Source: JAQIBY01 sp964418565 (GTDB taxonomy: Bacteria; Bacteroidota; Bacteroidia; Bacteroidales; ML635J-15). From it: a DNA stretch of 64,000 nt. Location: the NCBI GenBank assembly GCA_964418565.1, contig CAYQMB010000003.1:1-64000 (forward strand), read 5' to 3'. The translations under genes and the position numbers were made by a program. Positions 17,749 through 26,645 of this stretch are shown here, piece by piece (position 1 is the stretch's first letter; each line of letters starts with the position of its first letter). Below the pieces are notes generated by a model, which saw only the letters and a list, made by a program, of their open reading frames with translations, ran no database searches and was not told the DNA's origin.

Positions 17749-18195
17749 TTACTTTCGGTTAACCGTAACCGTTTTTTCAAAACTTACCATATCCGCATTA
17801 TCAATTTTTGGTATCAATATCCATTTATGGACATGATTTCCGCGCTTGCAAATCCCATATTGGGTTATGCTGGTTTTTACCTGATAGCTTCCGTCAGACA
17901 ATCGGTACAAATGTACGTCTGAATCCGGATTTTTGCATCCGGCAACAAGGTAATGAATGCCAATCAGGCTGTATGTTTCAAAGTCAATTTCCGGAAGGGT
18001 GTATGAATCACAATCCGGATGGATGGAACGTTTTTCCAGCAGTTTCTGATATTCGGCGTCTGAGCGAATAAGCTGTTCGGCAACGGTGCTCTGTGTACAT
18101 TTTATGTCAATTTCCTGATAGTCAATTTCGGTCTTATCCTGGCTTTTGGCCGGAAATAAAAACGATACAATGGCGAAAAACACGATGGTTTTCAT
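17749..18195 (-). CDS. small exported protein, possibly PrcB-like
   Basis: A 148-residue secreted protein; the start at 18195 gives a clean signal peptide (MKTIVFFAIVSFLFPAKSQ), and a -7 element lies 25 bases upstream. Four or more cysteines (IKC, PDC, AGCK, GIC) suggest disulfides. The middle (ETYSLIGIHYLVAGC, then SYQVKTSIT, then WILIPKI) vaguely resembles the C-terminal domain of PrcB-type protease-complex regulators, but the match is weak. Otherwise it is of unknown function. Confidence 0.5.
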   Translation of the reverse strand: MKTIVFFAIVSFLFPAKSQDKTEIDYQEIDIKCTQSTVAEQLIRSDAEYQKLLEKRSIHPDCDSYTLPEIDFETYSLIGIHYLVAGCKNPDSDVHLYRLSDGSYQVKTSITQYGICKRGNHVHKWILIPKIDNADMVSFEKTVTVNRK

Positions 18196-18219
18196 GATGT
18201 TTCTGAGTTGGTTTACAAG

Positions 18220-18227
18220 CAAAGGTA
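18220..18227 (-). promoter_or_regulatory. -7 promoter element
   Basis: TACCTTTG on the minus strand, a perfect TAnnTTTG, lies 25 bases before the ATG at 18195. Confidence 0.55.
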
Positions 18228-18308
18228 TACAAAAGCGGTGCCAAATGAAAAATAAAGGATCAGGCAAACTTCCCGGGGGAGATACAAAATCAGGCAAAAT
18301 TCAGAAAC

Positions 18309-18341
18309 AAAAAAAGGAGAACCTGTTGAGATTCTCCTTTT
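18309..18341 (-). terminator. terminator of the tRNA pair
   Basis: A 9-bp stem AAAGGAGAA/TTCTCCTTT followed by a U-run on the minus strand, immediately after tRNA-Leu. Confidence 0.8.
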
Positions 18342-18346
18342 GATTT

Positions 18347-18436
18347 TGGTGCCCCGGGCCGGACTCGAACCGGCACGGTCATGAAATGACCACGGGATTT
18401 TAAGTCCAGCGCGTCTACCAATTCCGCCACCAGGGC
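18347..18436 (-). tRNA. tRNA-Leu (TAA)
   Basis: A class II tRNA with a long variable arm (GTGGTCATTTCATGACC). The acceptor stem GCCCTGG/CCGGGGC has one G-U pair, the anticodon loop CTTAAAA gives UAA, the T-loop is TTCGAGT, and CCA is encoded (18347-18349). It is transcribed after tRNA-Gly, 26 bases downstream. Confidence 0.95.
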
Positions 18437-18462
18437 CACCTTAAAAAATGTCAAAAAAAAAG

Positions 18463-18534
<72 letters not shown>

Positions 18535-18632
18535 GTTTCCGCTCTTTTATCGTTAGCGGATTGCAAAGATAGAGCATTTTTTAAAAATGCAAAAGTTTTC
18601 ATTAAAAAAATCGCATATTTTGTTTGTGCTTT

Positions 18633-18666
18633 TTGCTTGCATTGCTTACATTGCTTGCTATCTTTG
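18633..18666 (+). promoter_or_regulatory. merR promoter with three tandem nonamers
   Basis: The -7 element TATCTTTG (18659-18666) is directly preceded by three adjoining 9-base repeats: TTGCTTGCA (18633), TTGCTTACA (18642) and TTGCTTGCT (18651). They fill the region from -33 to -7 of the merR gene, so they may be an operator as well as supplying the upstream TTG element. Confidence 0.6.
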
Positions 18667-18693
18667 TGTTTATCAGAATTTTGTTTGATCGAT

Positions 18694-19026
18694 ATGGAAA
18701 GAGAAAAAAAACAAAAATTGTATTATTCCATTGGTGAGGTGGCTGATATGTTTGATGTCAACACTTCACTAATACGATTCTGGGAAAAGGAATTTTCTGT
18801 CATCCGGCCTCATAAAAACAAAAGGGGCCAGCGTATGTTTACTAATAAGGATATCGAAAATTTTCACAGAATTTATCATCTGGTAAAGGAGCGTGGCATG
18901 ACACTGAACGGTGCCAAAAGTCTGATGAAAAATCAGCCTGAAAGCACTGAAAACAAATTTCAGGTTGTGAAAACACTGAAATCCATACGCTCACGTTTAG
19001 AAGCCATAAAAAATACCATTAATTGA
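18694..19026 (+). CDS. MerR family transcriptional regulator
   Basis: A 110-residue regulator with an N-terminal winged helix of the MerR type (YYSIGEVADMFDVNTSLIRFWE, with the second part being the recognition helix and wing KKRGQRMF-like NKRGQRMFT). A short coiled coil follows and there is no effector domain, as in the small MerR proteins common in Bacteroidota. The ATG at 18694 follows the promoter; a longer frame from 18448 would run back through the tRNA-Gly gene and is rejected. The stop is one base from the nif3 start, so merR-nif3-zinc ribbon is an operon. Confidence 0.9.
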   Translation: MEREKKQKLYYSIGEVADMFDVNTSLIRFWEKEFSVIRPHKNKRGQRMFTNKDIENFHRIYHLVKERGMTLNGAKSLMKNQPESTENKFQVVKTLKSIRSRLEAIKNTIN

Positions 19027-19027
19027 T

Positions 19028-20128
19028 ATGCAATTAACGATAAAAGAAATTATTCAGGAGCTGGAGGCTTTTGCGCCTTTGCAGTATCAGGAATCCTATG
19101 ATAATGCCGGCCTGATTGTGGGGGATAAAAATTGTCGTGTGGATTCAGTATTGTTAGCAGTGGATGTTACTGAAGCTGTTATTGATGAAGCTGTTAAGCT
19201 GGGTGCGGGTATGATCATTGCCCATCATCCCATCATCTTTAAAGGCCTGAGAAAACTCACAGGCAGCAATTATGTGGAGCGAACCGTCATTAAGGCAATC
19301 AAATCGGATGTTGCCATTTATGCGGCCCATACCAATATGGATGCCGTCTCGAATGGTGTAAATGGCATCCTGGCGGAAAAACTCGGACTGGAAAATGTGT
19401 CGGTAATGAGCCCCCGTGCAGGCCTGCTCAAGAAAATCCATGTGTTTGTTCCTGAAGATTATGCAAATGCTGTGCGCGAGGCTGCTTTTAAGGCGGGTGC
19501 GGGCCATATCGGTAATTATGACAACTGTTCCTACAACGTTAATGGTAAGGGTAGTTTTCGCGCCGGAGATGACAGCAATCCCTTTGTCGGAGAGAAAGGA
19601 CAAACCCATTTTGAACCTGAAGTGAAAATTGAAATTGTCTTTCCTGAAGTGTTGCAATCTGCTGTAATTAATGCTGTGATTACCGCACATCCATATGAAG
19701 AAGTAGCCTACGATGTATATTCACTGGATAATCCCTGGGATAAGGTGGGCATAGGCCTTGTCGGTGAGCTGAAAACCCCGGTAAAACCAATGGATTTTAT
19801 GGAAAGCCTCTCAGGAATCCTTAAGCAACCCCATTTCAGGTACACAAAACCTGTGACGGATGAAATAAAGCAGGTAGCCATTTGCGGGGGTGCAGGGTCT
19901 TTTACCATAAATCAGGCCAAAGCCAAAGGGGCTGACGTTCTGATTACGGCAGATGTGAAGTACCATGAGTTTTTTGATGCCGATAGTCAGATTATGATTG
20001 TGGATGCGGGGCATTATGAAACTGAACAATTTACAAAAGAATTGTTTTCTAATGTAATTCAGAAAAAATTCCCTAACTTTGCAGTCCGTTTTTCAAATGT
20101 AAATACCAACCCTGTTAACTACTATTGA
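19028..20128 (+). CDS. Nif3-like dinuclear metal centre protein
   Basis: A 366-residue member of the NIF3/DUF34 family (YqfO type), which assembles as a toroidal hexamer with a dinuclear metal site; its cellular role is still unclear. The metal-binding signature AHHPIIFKGL (about residues 64-73) and HTNMDAV are present, along with the C-terminal DAGHYETEQF. The longer form with a PII-like insert (about residues 125-240) is seen here. It is translated almost directly after merR and followed 4 bases later by the zinc-ribbon gene, an arrangement common in this phylum. Confidence 0.93.
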   Translation: MQLTIKEIIQELEAFAPLQYQESYDNAGLIVGDKNCRVDSVLLAVDVTEAVIDEAVKLGAGMIIAHHPIIFKGLRKLTGSNYVERTVIKAIKSDVAIYAAHTNMDAVSNGVNGILAEKLGLENVSVMSPRAGLLKKIHVFVPEDYANAVREAAFKAGAGHIGNYDNCSYNVNGKGSFRAGDDSNPFVGEKGQTHFEPEVKIEIVFPEVLQSAVINAVITAHPYEEVAYDVYSLDNPWDKVGIGLVGELKTPVKPMDFMESLSGILKQPHFRYTKPVTDEIKQVAICGGAGSFTINQAKAKGADVLITADVKYHEFFDADSQIMIVDAGHYETEQFTKELFSNVIQKKFPNFAVRFSNVNTNPVNYY

Positions 20129-20132
20129 TATT

Positions 20133-20990
20133 ATGACAAAGGGAAAAAATAACGATCCGGCCAAAATGAGCATTGAGGAAAAACTTGAAGCGCTCTATAA
20201 CCTTCAGCGAACAGATTCAGAAATTGATAATCTGCGGATTCTTCGTGGAGAGCTGCCACTGGAAGTCCAGGATCTGGAGGATGCACTTGCTGGTCTTGAA
20301 ACCAGGGTAGCCAAGCTGAATTCTGAATTGGAGAAAATGAATGCTGATATTGCTGCCGAAAAAGAGAAAATTTCCAATTCCAAAGAGCTGATCAAAAAAT
20401 ATGAAGATCAGCAAAATAAGGTCAGAAACAATCGCGAGTATGAATCGCTGATGAAAGAGGTTGAGTTTCAGACTCTGGAGATTGAGTTGAGTGAGAAAAA
20501 AATCAAACAGTCTCAGGAGGATATTAAGGCTAAAGAGGAATTGATTGAAGCTTCCAAAGAGAAAATTGAAGAAACCAAAGCCGACCTGGAGCATAAAAAA
20601 TCCGAGCTGGATGAAATTACCAAAGAGAACGAAAAAGAAGAGGCTGATCTGATCAAAAAATCGGAAAAGCTGGCAGATAGCATTGAACCTCGCCTGCTTA
20701 CTGCCTATAAACGCATTCGCTCCAATGCACGCAATGGCCTTGCTGTTGTACCCGTAGAGCGTGATGCCTGTGGTGGTTGTTTTAACAAAATTCCGCCGCA
20801 GCGTCAGTTGGATATCAGGAGCCGAAAGAAAATTATCGTATGCGAATTTTGCGGACGTATCCTTGTGGATCCCGAGTTGGATGAGGAGAAAGCAAAAGAA
20901 AATGCTGAAAAACGCAAGGCTGAAGAAGAAAAGAAGAAAAAGCCCCGCAAAAAAACCAGCCGCAAACGGACAACTACCAAGAAAAAGTAA
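20133..20990 (+). CDS. C4-type zinc ribbon coiled-coil protein
   Basis: A 285-residue protein with a long coiled coil (about residues 25-180) and a C-terminal zinc ribbon with CGGC (about 211-214) and CEFC ligands (about 234-237), followed by a Lys/Arg-rich tail. The family (CT398/CdsZ-like, zf-RING_7) is widespread; coiled-coil hairpins of this type bind other cytoplasmic proteins or nucleic acid. It is the last gene of the merR-nif3 operon, with a strong terminator 16 bases downstream. Confidence 0.9.
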   Translation: MTKGKNNDPAKMSIEEKLEALYNLQRTDSEIDNLRILRGELPLEVQDLEDALAGLETRVAKLNSELEKMNADIAAEKEKISNSKELIKKYEDQQNKVRNNREYESLMKEVEFQTLEIELSEKKIKQSQEDIKAKEELIEASKEKIEETKADLEHKKSELDEITKENEKEEADLIKKSEKLADSIEPRLLTAYKRIRSNARNGLAVVPVERDACGGCFNKIPPQRQLDIRSRKKIIVCEFCGRILVDPELDEEKAKENAEKRKAEEEKKKKPRKKTSRKRTTTKKK

Positions 20991-21005
20991 ACGCTTTCCA
21001 GATAT

Positions 21006-21040
21006 AAAAAAACGCTGACCTTCCGGGCCAGCGTTTTTTT
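21006..21040. terminator. bidirectional terminator
   Basis: A stem AACGCTG/CAGCGTT with an extended inner helix, flanked by A and T runs, between the converging zinc-ribbon and ddl genes. Confidence 0.88.
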
Positions 21041-21061
21041 ATACGCTTTATTCTGATGTTT

Positions 21062-22057
21062 TTATTGTTTTTCCTTATGCCGTCTGAGGCTGTCTGTGAT
21101 CACTTCGTTGAAAATCTCTGTTTCGCTCAGGCCCATGCTTCGGATTTGTTTTGGCACAATGCTGTTTTTACTTAAACCGGGAATGGTATTGGCTTCAAGA
21201 TAGTATGGCACACCACTCTTTATGATGAAATCTACCCTTACAAGGCCATGAAAACCCAATTTATCGTACACCAATGAAGTGTATTGCTGTACAGCTTTGG
21301 TTTCTGCTTCTGAAATGCGTGCTGGTGTGATCTCATCTGTCAGTTCTGGTGTATATTTGGCATCGTAATCAAAGAAATCCCGTTTTGTATCAATTTCTGT
21401 CACGGGGAATACACGCTGACTGATGGCCGTTTTTAATACGCCGCAACTCACTTCAACACCATCAATGAATTGCTCAACAATAACCTGTTTGTCTTCTGTG
21501 AAAGCATGTTCAATGGCTGACCGAAGCTTGTCTTTTTCATACACTTTTGTTACGCCAAAGCTGGAACCTGCTGTGTTTGGTTTCACAAATACCGGTAATC
21601 CAAGTTCTGACACAATGGTCTCGGGTTGTATGCTATCGCCTTTGCGGATGACGATTTCCCTGGCCATGGGGATATCCCAGTTTTTCAGGAAAATTTTGCA
21701 TCGGATTTTGTCATAGCTCAGGGCAGAGCTCAATACATCCGACGTGGAGTAGGGGATATTCATGGCTTCAAAATACCCTTGCATGGTGCCATCTTCACCC
21801 TGTTTGCCATGGATGGCAATAACAGCAATGTCAAAACGGATTTTATCTCCTTTCACACGAATGCTGAAATCGTTTTTATCGACAGGTGTTTCGTCTATGC
21901 CTTTCGGATCGTAAATCCAGTTGGCCCCGTTGATATCTATTTTCCAGATGCGGTATGCATCACTGCGTAGTGAATCAGCGATATTAGCTGCTGTTTGAAG
22001 GCTGATAACCCGTTCGGATGAAGGGCCCCCTGCCATGATGGCTACATTCAGTTGCAT
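21062..22057 (-). CDS. ddl: D-alanine--D-alanine ligase
   Basis: A 331-residue ATP-grasp enzyme that joins two D-alanines for the peptidoglycan stem peptide. Visible motifs are the N-terminal AGGPSSE loop, ATP-binding VFVKPNTAGSSFGVTKV, the DYDAKYTPE omega-loop segment and the metal/product site DFIIKSGVPYYLEANTIPGL. The length is typical. It is the last gene of the parA-parB-DUF5683-mltD-ddl operon, with a gap of only 2 bases from mltD. Confidence 0.96.
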   Translation of the reverse strand: MQLNVAIMAGGPSSERVISLQTAANIADSLRSDAYRIWKIDINGANWIYDPKGIDETPVDKNDFSIRVKGDKIRFDIAVIAIHGKQGEDGTMQGYFEAMNIPYSTSDVLSSALSYDKIRCKIFLKNWDIPMAREIVIRKGDSIQPETIVSELGLPVFVKPNTAGSSFGVTKVYEKDKLRSAIEHAFTEDKQVIVEQFIDGVEVSCGVLKTAISQRVFPVTEIDTKRDFFDYDAKYTPELTDEITPARISEAETKAVQQYTSLVYDKLGFHGLVRVDFIIKSGVPYYLEANTIPGLSKNSIVPKQIRSMGLSETEIFNEVITDSLRRHKEKQ

Positions 22058-22059
22058 GC

Positions 22060-23616
22060 TTAGCTTTTTTTACGGATTTTTAATTTCTGACCGGGTTTTA
22101 ATCCGGTTTCACTATCAATATTGTTCAGTTGTAAAATGTCGCTTGCTGATATTCCGGGATAACGTTTTGCAATCTCCCATGGGTTATCACCTCTTTTTAC
22201 CGTATAGTACTCGTAAGCAGGATCCAGTTTTGCGGGTTTTGAATTGACCGTGGTTGAGGTTTGGCCTTCGCGTTTTTGCTTAGCTGCCCTGCTCATGCTG
22301 TTAACGCTTTTGTAATAATCATATTTATCTTCAGGTACATAAATCACCAGGTTTTTGCCGGCACGTATTCGGCTGGTATAAAGCCCGTTCCAGGCTTTTA
22401 GCTGGTTTGTGCTGATATCGTACCAGCTTGCAATCAGCCCCAGGGCATCACCGGATTTTATGGTGTATGTCAGTTTTTTTGTGCCTGCAGGTTGTGATGC
22501 TGCCGGGTAATGTGATGTGCTCCGGCTGGCAGGTTTATAGGCGATTTTGTTTGGATTCAGATAGGTGGATTCTTTGTACAGATGTATGCTGTCTTCTGCT
22601 GCAATGTATGCCGGGATGTAATCTATTGGCAGAATGAGATGCCGTGGTTTTTCTTTCGCGGGAATCAAATCGCGTTTGTATTGGGGATTATAAAAGCGTA
22701 AATCTGCCTTGCTTATGCCTATAACATCGCTTAACTGGCCAAAATGGAGATCATTGGTTACCATGATGGTGTCCACAGCGTATGGCAGGTCCATATCTGC
22801 AGCTTTAAAGCCATGCTCATCGTAATACTCATACAGGTAATTAACGGCGATGAAAGCCGGAACGTAATTGCGGGTTTCCCGTGGAAGGTAATGGTAAATT
22901 TCCCAGAAATTACCTGTACCACCGGCTCTGCGTATTGCCCGGTTAACATTTCCCGGTCCGCAGTTGTATGCTGCCAGCGCCAGAACCCAATCGTTGTAGA
23001 TTGTATCAAGGGTATGCAGGTATTGGCAGGCAGCGTGTGTTGACTTTATAGGATCTCTGCGTTCATCAACATAGGAATTGATCTCCAGGCCAACAAATTT
23101 GCCGGTGCGGTACATAAATTGCCAAAGTCCTGTTGCACCTGCCCTGGAAACAGCCTGTGGATTGAGCGCTGATTCAATCACCGCAAGGTACTTCATCTCA
23201 TAGGGAATATTGTACTCGTCCATGATGCGTTCGAACATGGGAAAATAGTATTCTGACAGAGCCAGCAGGCGTGGCACTTGCTTGTAGGCTCTGTCAATAT
23301 AATGGTCTATATTCCGTTTTACTTCGGCATTGAATGACAGGTCAACAGGGGAATAAAGCCGGGCAAGTCGTTCGCGGTATACTGAATCGGGGAGATTAAG
23401 CACCAGTGAGTCTCTGATCACTTCGCCTTTTTCAACGCTGTCTTTTTGTACGTAGTAATGCGTGTTTAACAAACTATCGATGCGATTAATCCAGGCCATC
23501 ACTTCCTTGGTTTTCAGGCTGTCAGAGAGCGTATGTTTGATGCTGTCTCCGCTGTTCACAGCAAATGTTGCGCCAGAGAAAATCAGGATACTGAATATGA
23601 TAATTGTTTTTTTCAT
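22060..23616 (-). CDS. MltD-like lytic transglycosylase with two LysM domains
   Basis: A 518-residue exported enzyme that cleaves peptidoglycan glycan strands. A signal peptide (about residues 1-19) leads to an SLT domain with the catalytic Glu in YLAVIESALNPQAVSRAGATG and the GLWQFM and AYNCGPGNV motifs. Two LysM repeats follow: YTIKSGDALGLIASWY (about 385-430) and YYTVKRGDNPWEIAKRY (about 470-515), which bind the wall. It lies between DUF5683 and ddl with gaps of 6 and 2 bases, so wall cleavage and precursor synthesis are co-expressed with partition. Confidence 0.93.
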   Translation of the reverse strand: MKKTIIIFSILIFSGATFAVNSGDSIKHTLSDSLKTKEVMAWINRIDSLLNTHYYVQKDSVEKGEVIRDSLVLNLPDSVYRERLARLYSPVDLSFNAEVKRNIDHYIDRAYKQVPRLLALSEYYFPMFERIMDEYNIPYEMKYLAVIESALNPQAVSRAGATGLWQFMYRTGKFVGLEINSYVDERRDPIKSTHAACQYLHTLDTIYNDWVLALAAYNCGPGNVNRAIRRAGGTGNFWEIYHYLPRETRNYVPAFIAVNYLYEYYDEHGFKAADMDLPYAVDTIMVTNDLHFGQLSDVIGISKADLRFYNPQYKRDLIPAKEKPRHLILPIDYIPAYIAAEDSIHLYKESTYLNPNKIAYKPASRSTSHYPAASQPAGTKKLTYTIKSGDALGLIASWYDISTNQLKAWNGLYTSRIRAGKNLVIYVPEDKYDYYKSVNSMSRAAKQKREGQTSTTVNSKPAKLDPAYEYYTVKRGDNPWEIAKRYPGISASDILQLNNIDSETGLKPGQKLKIRKKS

Positions 23617-23622
23617 GCGTAC

Positions 23623-24168
23623 TTAAAATTTCAACGTTAAGCTCATCGCCATGGTTTGACTGTAAGGTGAGGTTACAGGTTTAAGTTTCAGACTAAGATC
23701 ACTGCCGACATCAAAATCACTCAATGTTGCGTCTACGTTTGCATCAATGATCTGAAGGACATAAAATATACTGGCACCAATAATGTTAAGATCGCGGTAG
23801 CGTTGCCAGCGTTCCATTTCATTCAGCAATGCGTCTTCGGATAAGATGCCTTCAAATTCATCCGGCTGATCGTTTTGTCTTTTGACCAGGGCAGATTTAA
23901 AGCGCATGAATTCCTGATGGTTATCCACAGCAAGGTAAATAAATGTTCCCATCCCTGCATACACAATTGGTGCTTTCCAGTATTTTTTGTTGTAAATCTG
24001 TCCTGTTCCGGGAAGCACCGCAGAATATAAACTGGCTTTCAGCGGTGAACGTTTCAGGTTTTGCTCCGTATCCTGCCCGGATGTGCTGTCAGCATCCTGA
24101 GCATGTGCTGAGAAATTTGTACCTGCAAGCACAAGAACCAAGGTCATGTATGTAAGCAAAGCTTTCAA
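23623..24168 (-). CDS. DUF5683 family membrane protein
   Basis: A 181-residue exported protein of the DUF5683 family. After a signal peptide ending FSAHA come SPLKASLYSAVLPGTGQIYNKKYW, the hallmark of the family, and hydrophobic segments. The initiator is TTG at 24168; the next ATG at 24147 would remove the charged n-region of the signal peptide, so TTG is preferred. It is encoded between parB and the transglycosylase gene, which is its usual neighbourhood in Bacteroidales. Its function is unknown. Confidence 0.85.
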   Translation of the reverse strand: MKALLTYMTLVLVLAGTNFSAHAQDADSTSGQDTEQNLKRSPLKASLYSAVLPGTGQIYNKKYWKAPIVYAGMGTFIYLAVDNHQEFMRFKSALVKRQNDQPDEFEGILSEDALLNEMERWQRYRDLNIIGASIFYVLQIIDANVDATLSDFDVGSDLSLKLKPVTSPYSQTMAMSLTLKF

Positions 24169-24173
24169 GCTGT

Positions 24174-25049
24174 CTATTTTTTGGGTTTATCCAGAGCAGC
24201 TACAATTTTTTCCAGTTCTTCATCATTTTCAAATGGAATAACGATTTTGCCTTTGCCTTTGTTGTTTCTGTTGAATTTCACACTGGTATCAAAATAGTCA
24301 GACAGGTGTTTTTCAAGGCTGTTCCATTCATTTGATTTGTCTGATTTCTTTTGTTTTTTCTGTTTTTTCTCATTTTTTTCGCTGTTAAGTTCGTTAACAA
24401 ACTCTTCAACTTTGCGTACAGAAAATCCGTATTTTAAAATCTGGTTGTAAACCATGAGCTGGGTTTCTTCATCTTTCAGGTTGATGAGTGCCCTGGCATG
24501 GCCCATGGTGATTTTGTGCTCACGAATACCGAGTTGAATCTCCGGTGGCAATTTAAGCAGTCGGATGTAATTTGAGATGGTGGAGCGTTTTTTACCAATG
24601 CGCTCACTGAGTTTTTCCTGTGTGAGCTTACACTCTTCCATTAGCCTGTCGTATGAAATAGCGATTTCCATGGCATCCAGATTTTCCCGCTGGATGTTTT
24701 CAACCAGGGCCATCTCGAGCAATCCCTGGTCATCAGCGGTGCGTACAAATGCTGGCACAGCTTTGAGCCCGGCTATTTTAGCTGCTTTAAGCCGCCTTTC
24801 TCCACTGATGAGCTGAAATTTATCGTCTTTCAGGCTGACAGTAATGGGCTGAATAATGCCCAGTTCTTTAATGGAGGCAGCTAACTCTTCAAGGGCTTCC
24901 TCGTGGAATTGTTTCCTGGGTTGAAACGGGTTTGCCGTAATTTTTTCGACAGGTATTTCATTAACGGCGTCGCGTTTTATTTTGCCGTCGTTATTATCGG
25001 TTTCGATAAGGGCTCCCAGCCCTTTTCCCAATGCATTTCTCTTTGCCAT
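24174..25049 (-). CDS. parB: chromosome partitioning protein ParB
   Basis: A 291-residue ParB/Spo0J protein. The N-terminal CTPase/clamp domain includes ANPFQPRK (about residues 40-47), the ISGERRLKAAKIAGL box and ALVENIQRENL; a central HTH for parS binding follows (TQEKLSERIGKKRSTISNYIRLL). A Lys-rich linker (EKKQKKQKKSD) connects to the dimerisation domain. It works with ParA to segregate the origin. It lies 5 bases after parA. I did not find a clear parS in the window by eye. Confidence 0.95.
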   Translation of the reverse strand: MAKRNALGKGLGALIETDNNDGKIKRDAVNEIPVEKITANPFQPRKQFHEEALEELAASIKELGIIQPITVSLKDDKFQLISGERRLKAAKIAGLKAVPAFVRTADDQGLLEMALVENIQRENLDAMEIAISYDRLMEECKLTQEKLSERIGKKRSTISNYIRLLKLPPEIQLGIREHKITMGHARALINLKDEETQLMVYNQILKYGFSVRKVEEFVNELNSEKNEKKQKKQKKSDKSNEWNSLEKHLSDYFDTSVKFNRNNKGKGKIVIPFENDEELEKIVAALDKPKK

Positions 25050-25054
25050 GGTAA

Positions 25055-25855
25055 TTAATCAAGTGTTTTATCTTTTTCCGGAATTTCGGTCATATCATTT
25101 CGCTGTAACAGCTCTCTGGCCATTGCCAGGTAATTTTGTGCTCCTTTGGAATTGGCATCGTATCCCAAAATAGACTGCCCGAATGAGGGTGCCTCGCCAA
25201 GTTTGATGTTTCTGGCAATAATGGTTTCGAATACCATGGTTTCAAAGTGTTTCTTTACTTCCTCTACAATTTGATGGGACAGATTGTTACGGCCATCAAA
25301 CATGGTAAGCAAAAACCCTTCTATATCAAGGTTCTCGTTCAGGTTCGACTGCACAATACGAATGGTGTTTAAGAGCTTGCCCAGGCCTTCCAGTGCAAAA
25401 TATTCGCACTGTACCGGTATGATTACTGAATCGGCGGCAGTAAGTGCGTTGACAGTAATCAAGCCAAGTGACGGAGAACAGTCAATCAACACAATATCGT
25501 AGTTTTCCCTGACATCTTCAATCATCAGACGAAGGACTTTTTCACGATTGGGCAGGTCGAGCATTTCAATTTCGGCACCAACCAGGTCAATGTGGCTGGG
25601 CAGAAGGTCCAGATTGTCCATTTCGCTTTTCAGGATAATGTTTTCAGGATCTTCCTGCTTTATCAGCATTTCATACAATCCGGTTTGAATGTTTTTAACA
25701 TCAAAACCAAGTCCGCTGGTGGAGTTTGCCTGCGGGTCTGCATCGATCAACAAAACCGAATGTTCAAGCGCAGCCAGACTGGCGGCCAGATTAATCGCGG
25801 TTGTTGTTTTTCCTACGCCTCCTTTTTGGTTTGCAATTGCAATAACTTTTCCCAT
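25055..25855 (-). CDS. parA: chromosome partitioning ATPase ParA
   Basis: A 266-residue Soj/ParA-type deviant Walker ATPase. The P-loop KGGVGKTTT (about residues 10-18) contains the signature Lys, with DADPQ and DCSPSLG as Walker A' and B elements. ParA dimers bind DNA non-specifically and drive the ParB-parS complex. A longer frame begins at 25924, but the promoter-like TATTTTTG at 25882-25889 and family alignment at MGKVIAIANQKGG support the ATG at 25855. It is the first gene of the five-gene operon. Confidence 0.95.
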   Translation of the reverse strand: MGKVIAIANQKGGVGKTTTAINLAASLAALEHSVLLIDADPQANSTSGLGFDVKNIQTGLYEMLIKQEDPENIILKSEMDNLDLLPSHIDLVGAEIEMLDLPNREKVLRLMIEDVRENYDIVLIDCSPSLGLITVNALTAADSVIIPVQCEYFALEGLGKLLNTIRIVQSNLNENLDIEGFLLTMFDGRNNLSHQIVEEVKKHFETMVFETIIARNIKLGEAPSFGQSILGYDANSKGAQNYLAMARELLQRNDMTEIPEKDKTLD

Positions 25856-25881
25856 GCTATTCATTCTTTCTTTCTGATTCT

Positions 25882-25889
25882 CAAAAATA
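25882..25889 (-). promoter_or_regulatory. -7 promoter element of the parA operon
   Basis: TATTTTTG on the minus strand, matching TAnnTTTG, 26 bases before the parA ATG. Confidence 0.55.
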
Positions 25890-26033
25890 ACATTATTCCG
25901 TAAAACGGCATGTGAATTTTTCAAATATCTGTCCGAAACTTATCCACCGTTTCATCGTCTTTTATCACCGGCTTTATGGTGTCTGGTGTATACCGGAAGT
26001 CAGAAATATTTCTGAATATTTTTATTGTGTGTC

Positions 26034-26645
26034 CTATCTGACCTGGTATGTTCTGTCAGATGCCTCTTCCCCGGCATTAAAATGTTCGATGATGCCTTTA
26101 ATATCTTCACGGGTACGTTGCGATCCAAACAAAGCATCGCGTAACTCAGGATAATCCTTTAGATAGGTAAGCATCCTTTTCATGTTCGTTACCTCATCTT
26201 TTAGAAAACTATGCTCGATGATGAAAAGCGGTTTTTCCGGCAGTCTGATAACCCAATTGATTTTGTACGTGCCGGAGGTTTTGCATGAGCAGTTTTTAAA
26301 CGGATAAACAACATTGTATACGCTTATTTTCCCCTCAGTAATGACTTTGCCAAATGCCCATATGTTGTATCCGGCTACCTGATCATCAAACCATATTGCC
26401 CGATAAACATCGTTTTCTGTGGTAACCTTTTCGATATATTCCGGTCTGAGGTTTCTTTTGTTATGATTTTCATCACGGAATTTGATGAAGGTTGAGAACT
26501 TTCGCTTCCCGATTTTAACTTCGCCCTGAAACGCTAATCCTTCTTTTGGGTACACCGTTCCATTTTCCCATTTGGCCGCATATCCAGAACCCGGCAGAGA
26601 GACAAATGCAATCAGGATGAGGCTTATGTACAAAATCGATTTCAA
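26034..26645 (-). CDS. exported protein of unknown function
   Basis: A 203-residue protein with a signal peptide (ends SGYAA, about residue 24). The mature part contains KWENGTVYPKEGL, WFDDQVAGYNIWAFG and a CSC pair, and a helical C-terminus. No family was recognised. It starts with TTG, which overlaps the TGA stop of ribH (TTGA), so it is translationally coupled to ribH and probably ends that operon. Confidence 0.65.
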   Translation of the reverse strand: MKSILYISLILIAFVSLPGSGYAAKWENGTVYPKEGLAFQGEVKIGKRKFSTFIKFRDENHNKRNLRPEYIEKVTTENDVYRAIWFDDQVAGYNIWAFGKVITEGKISVYNVVYPFKNCSCKTSGTYKINWVIRLPEKPLFIIEHSFLKDEVTNMKRMLTYLKDYPELRDALFGSQRTREDIKGIIEHFNAGEEASDRTYQVR

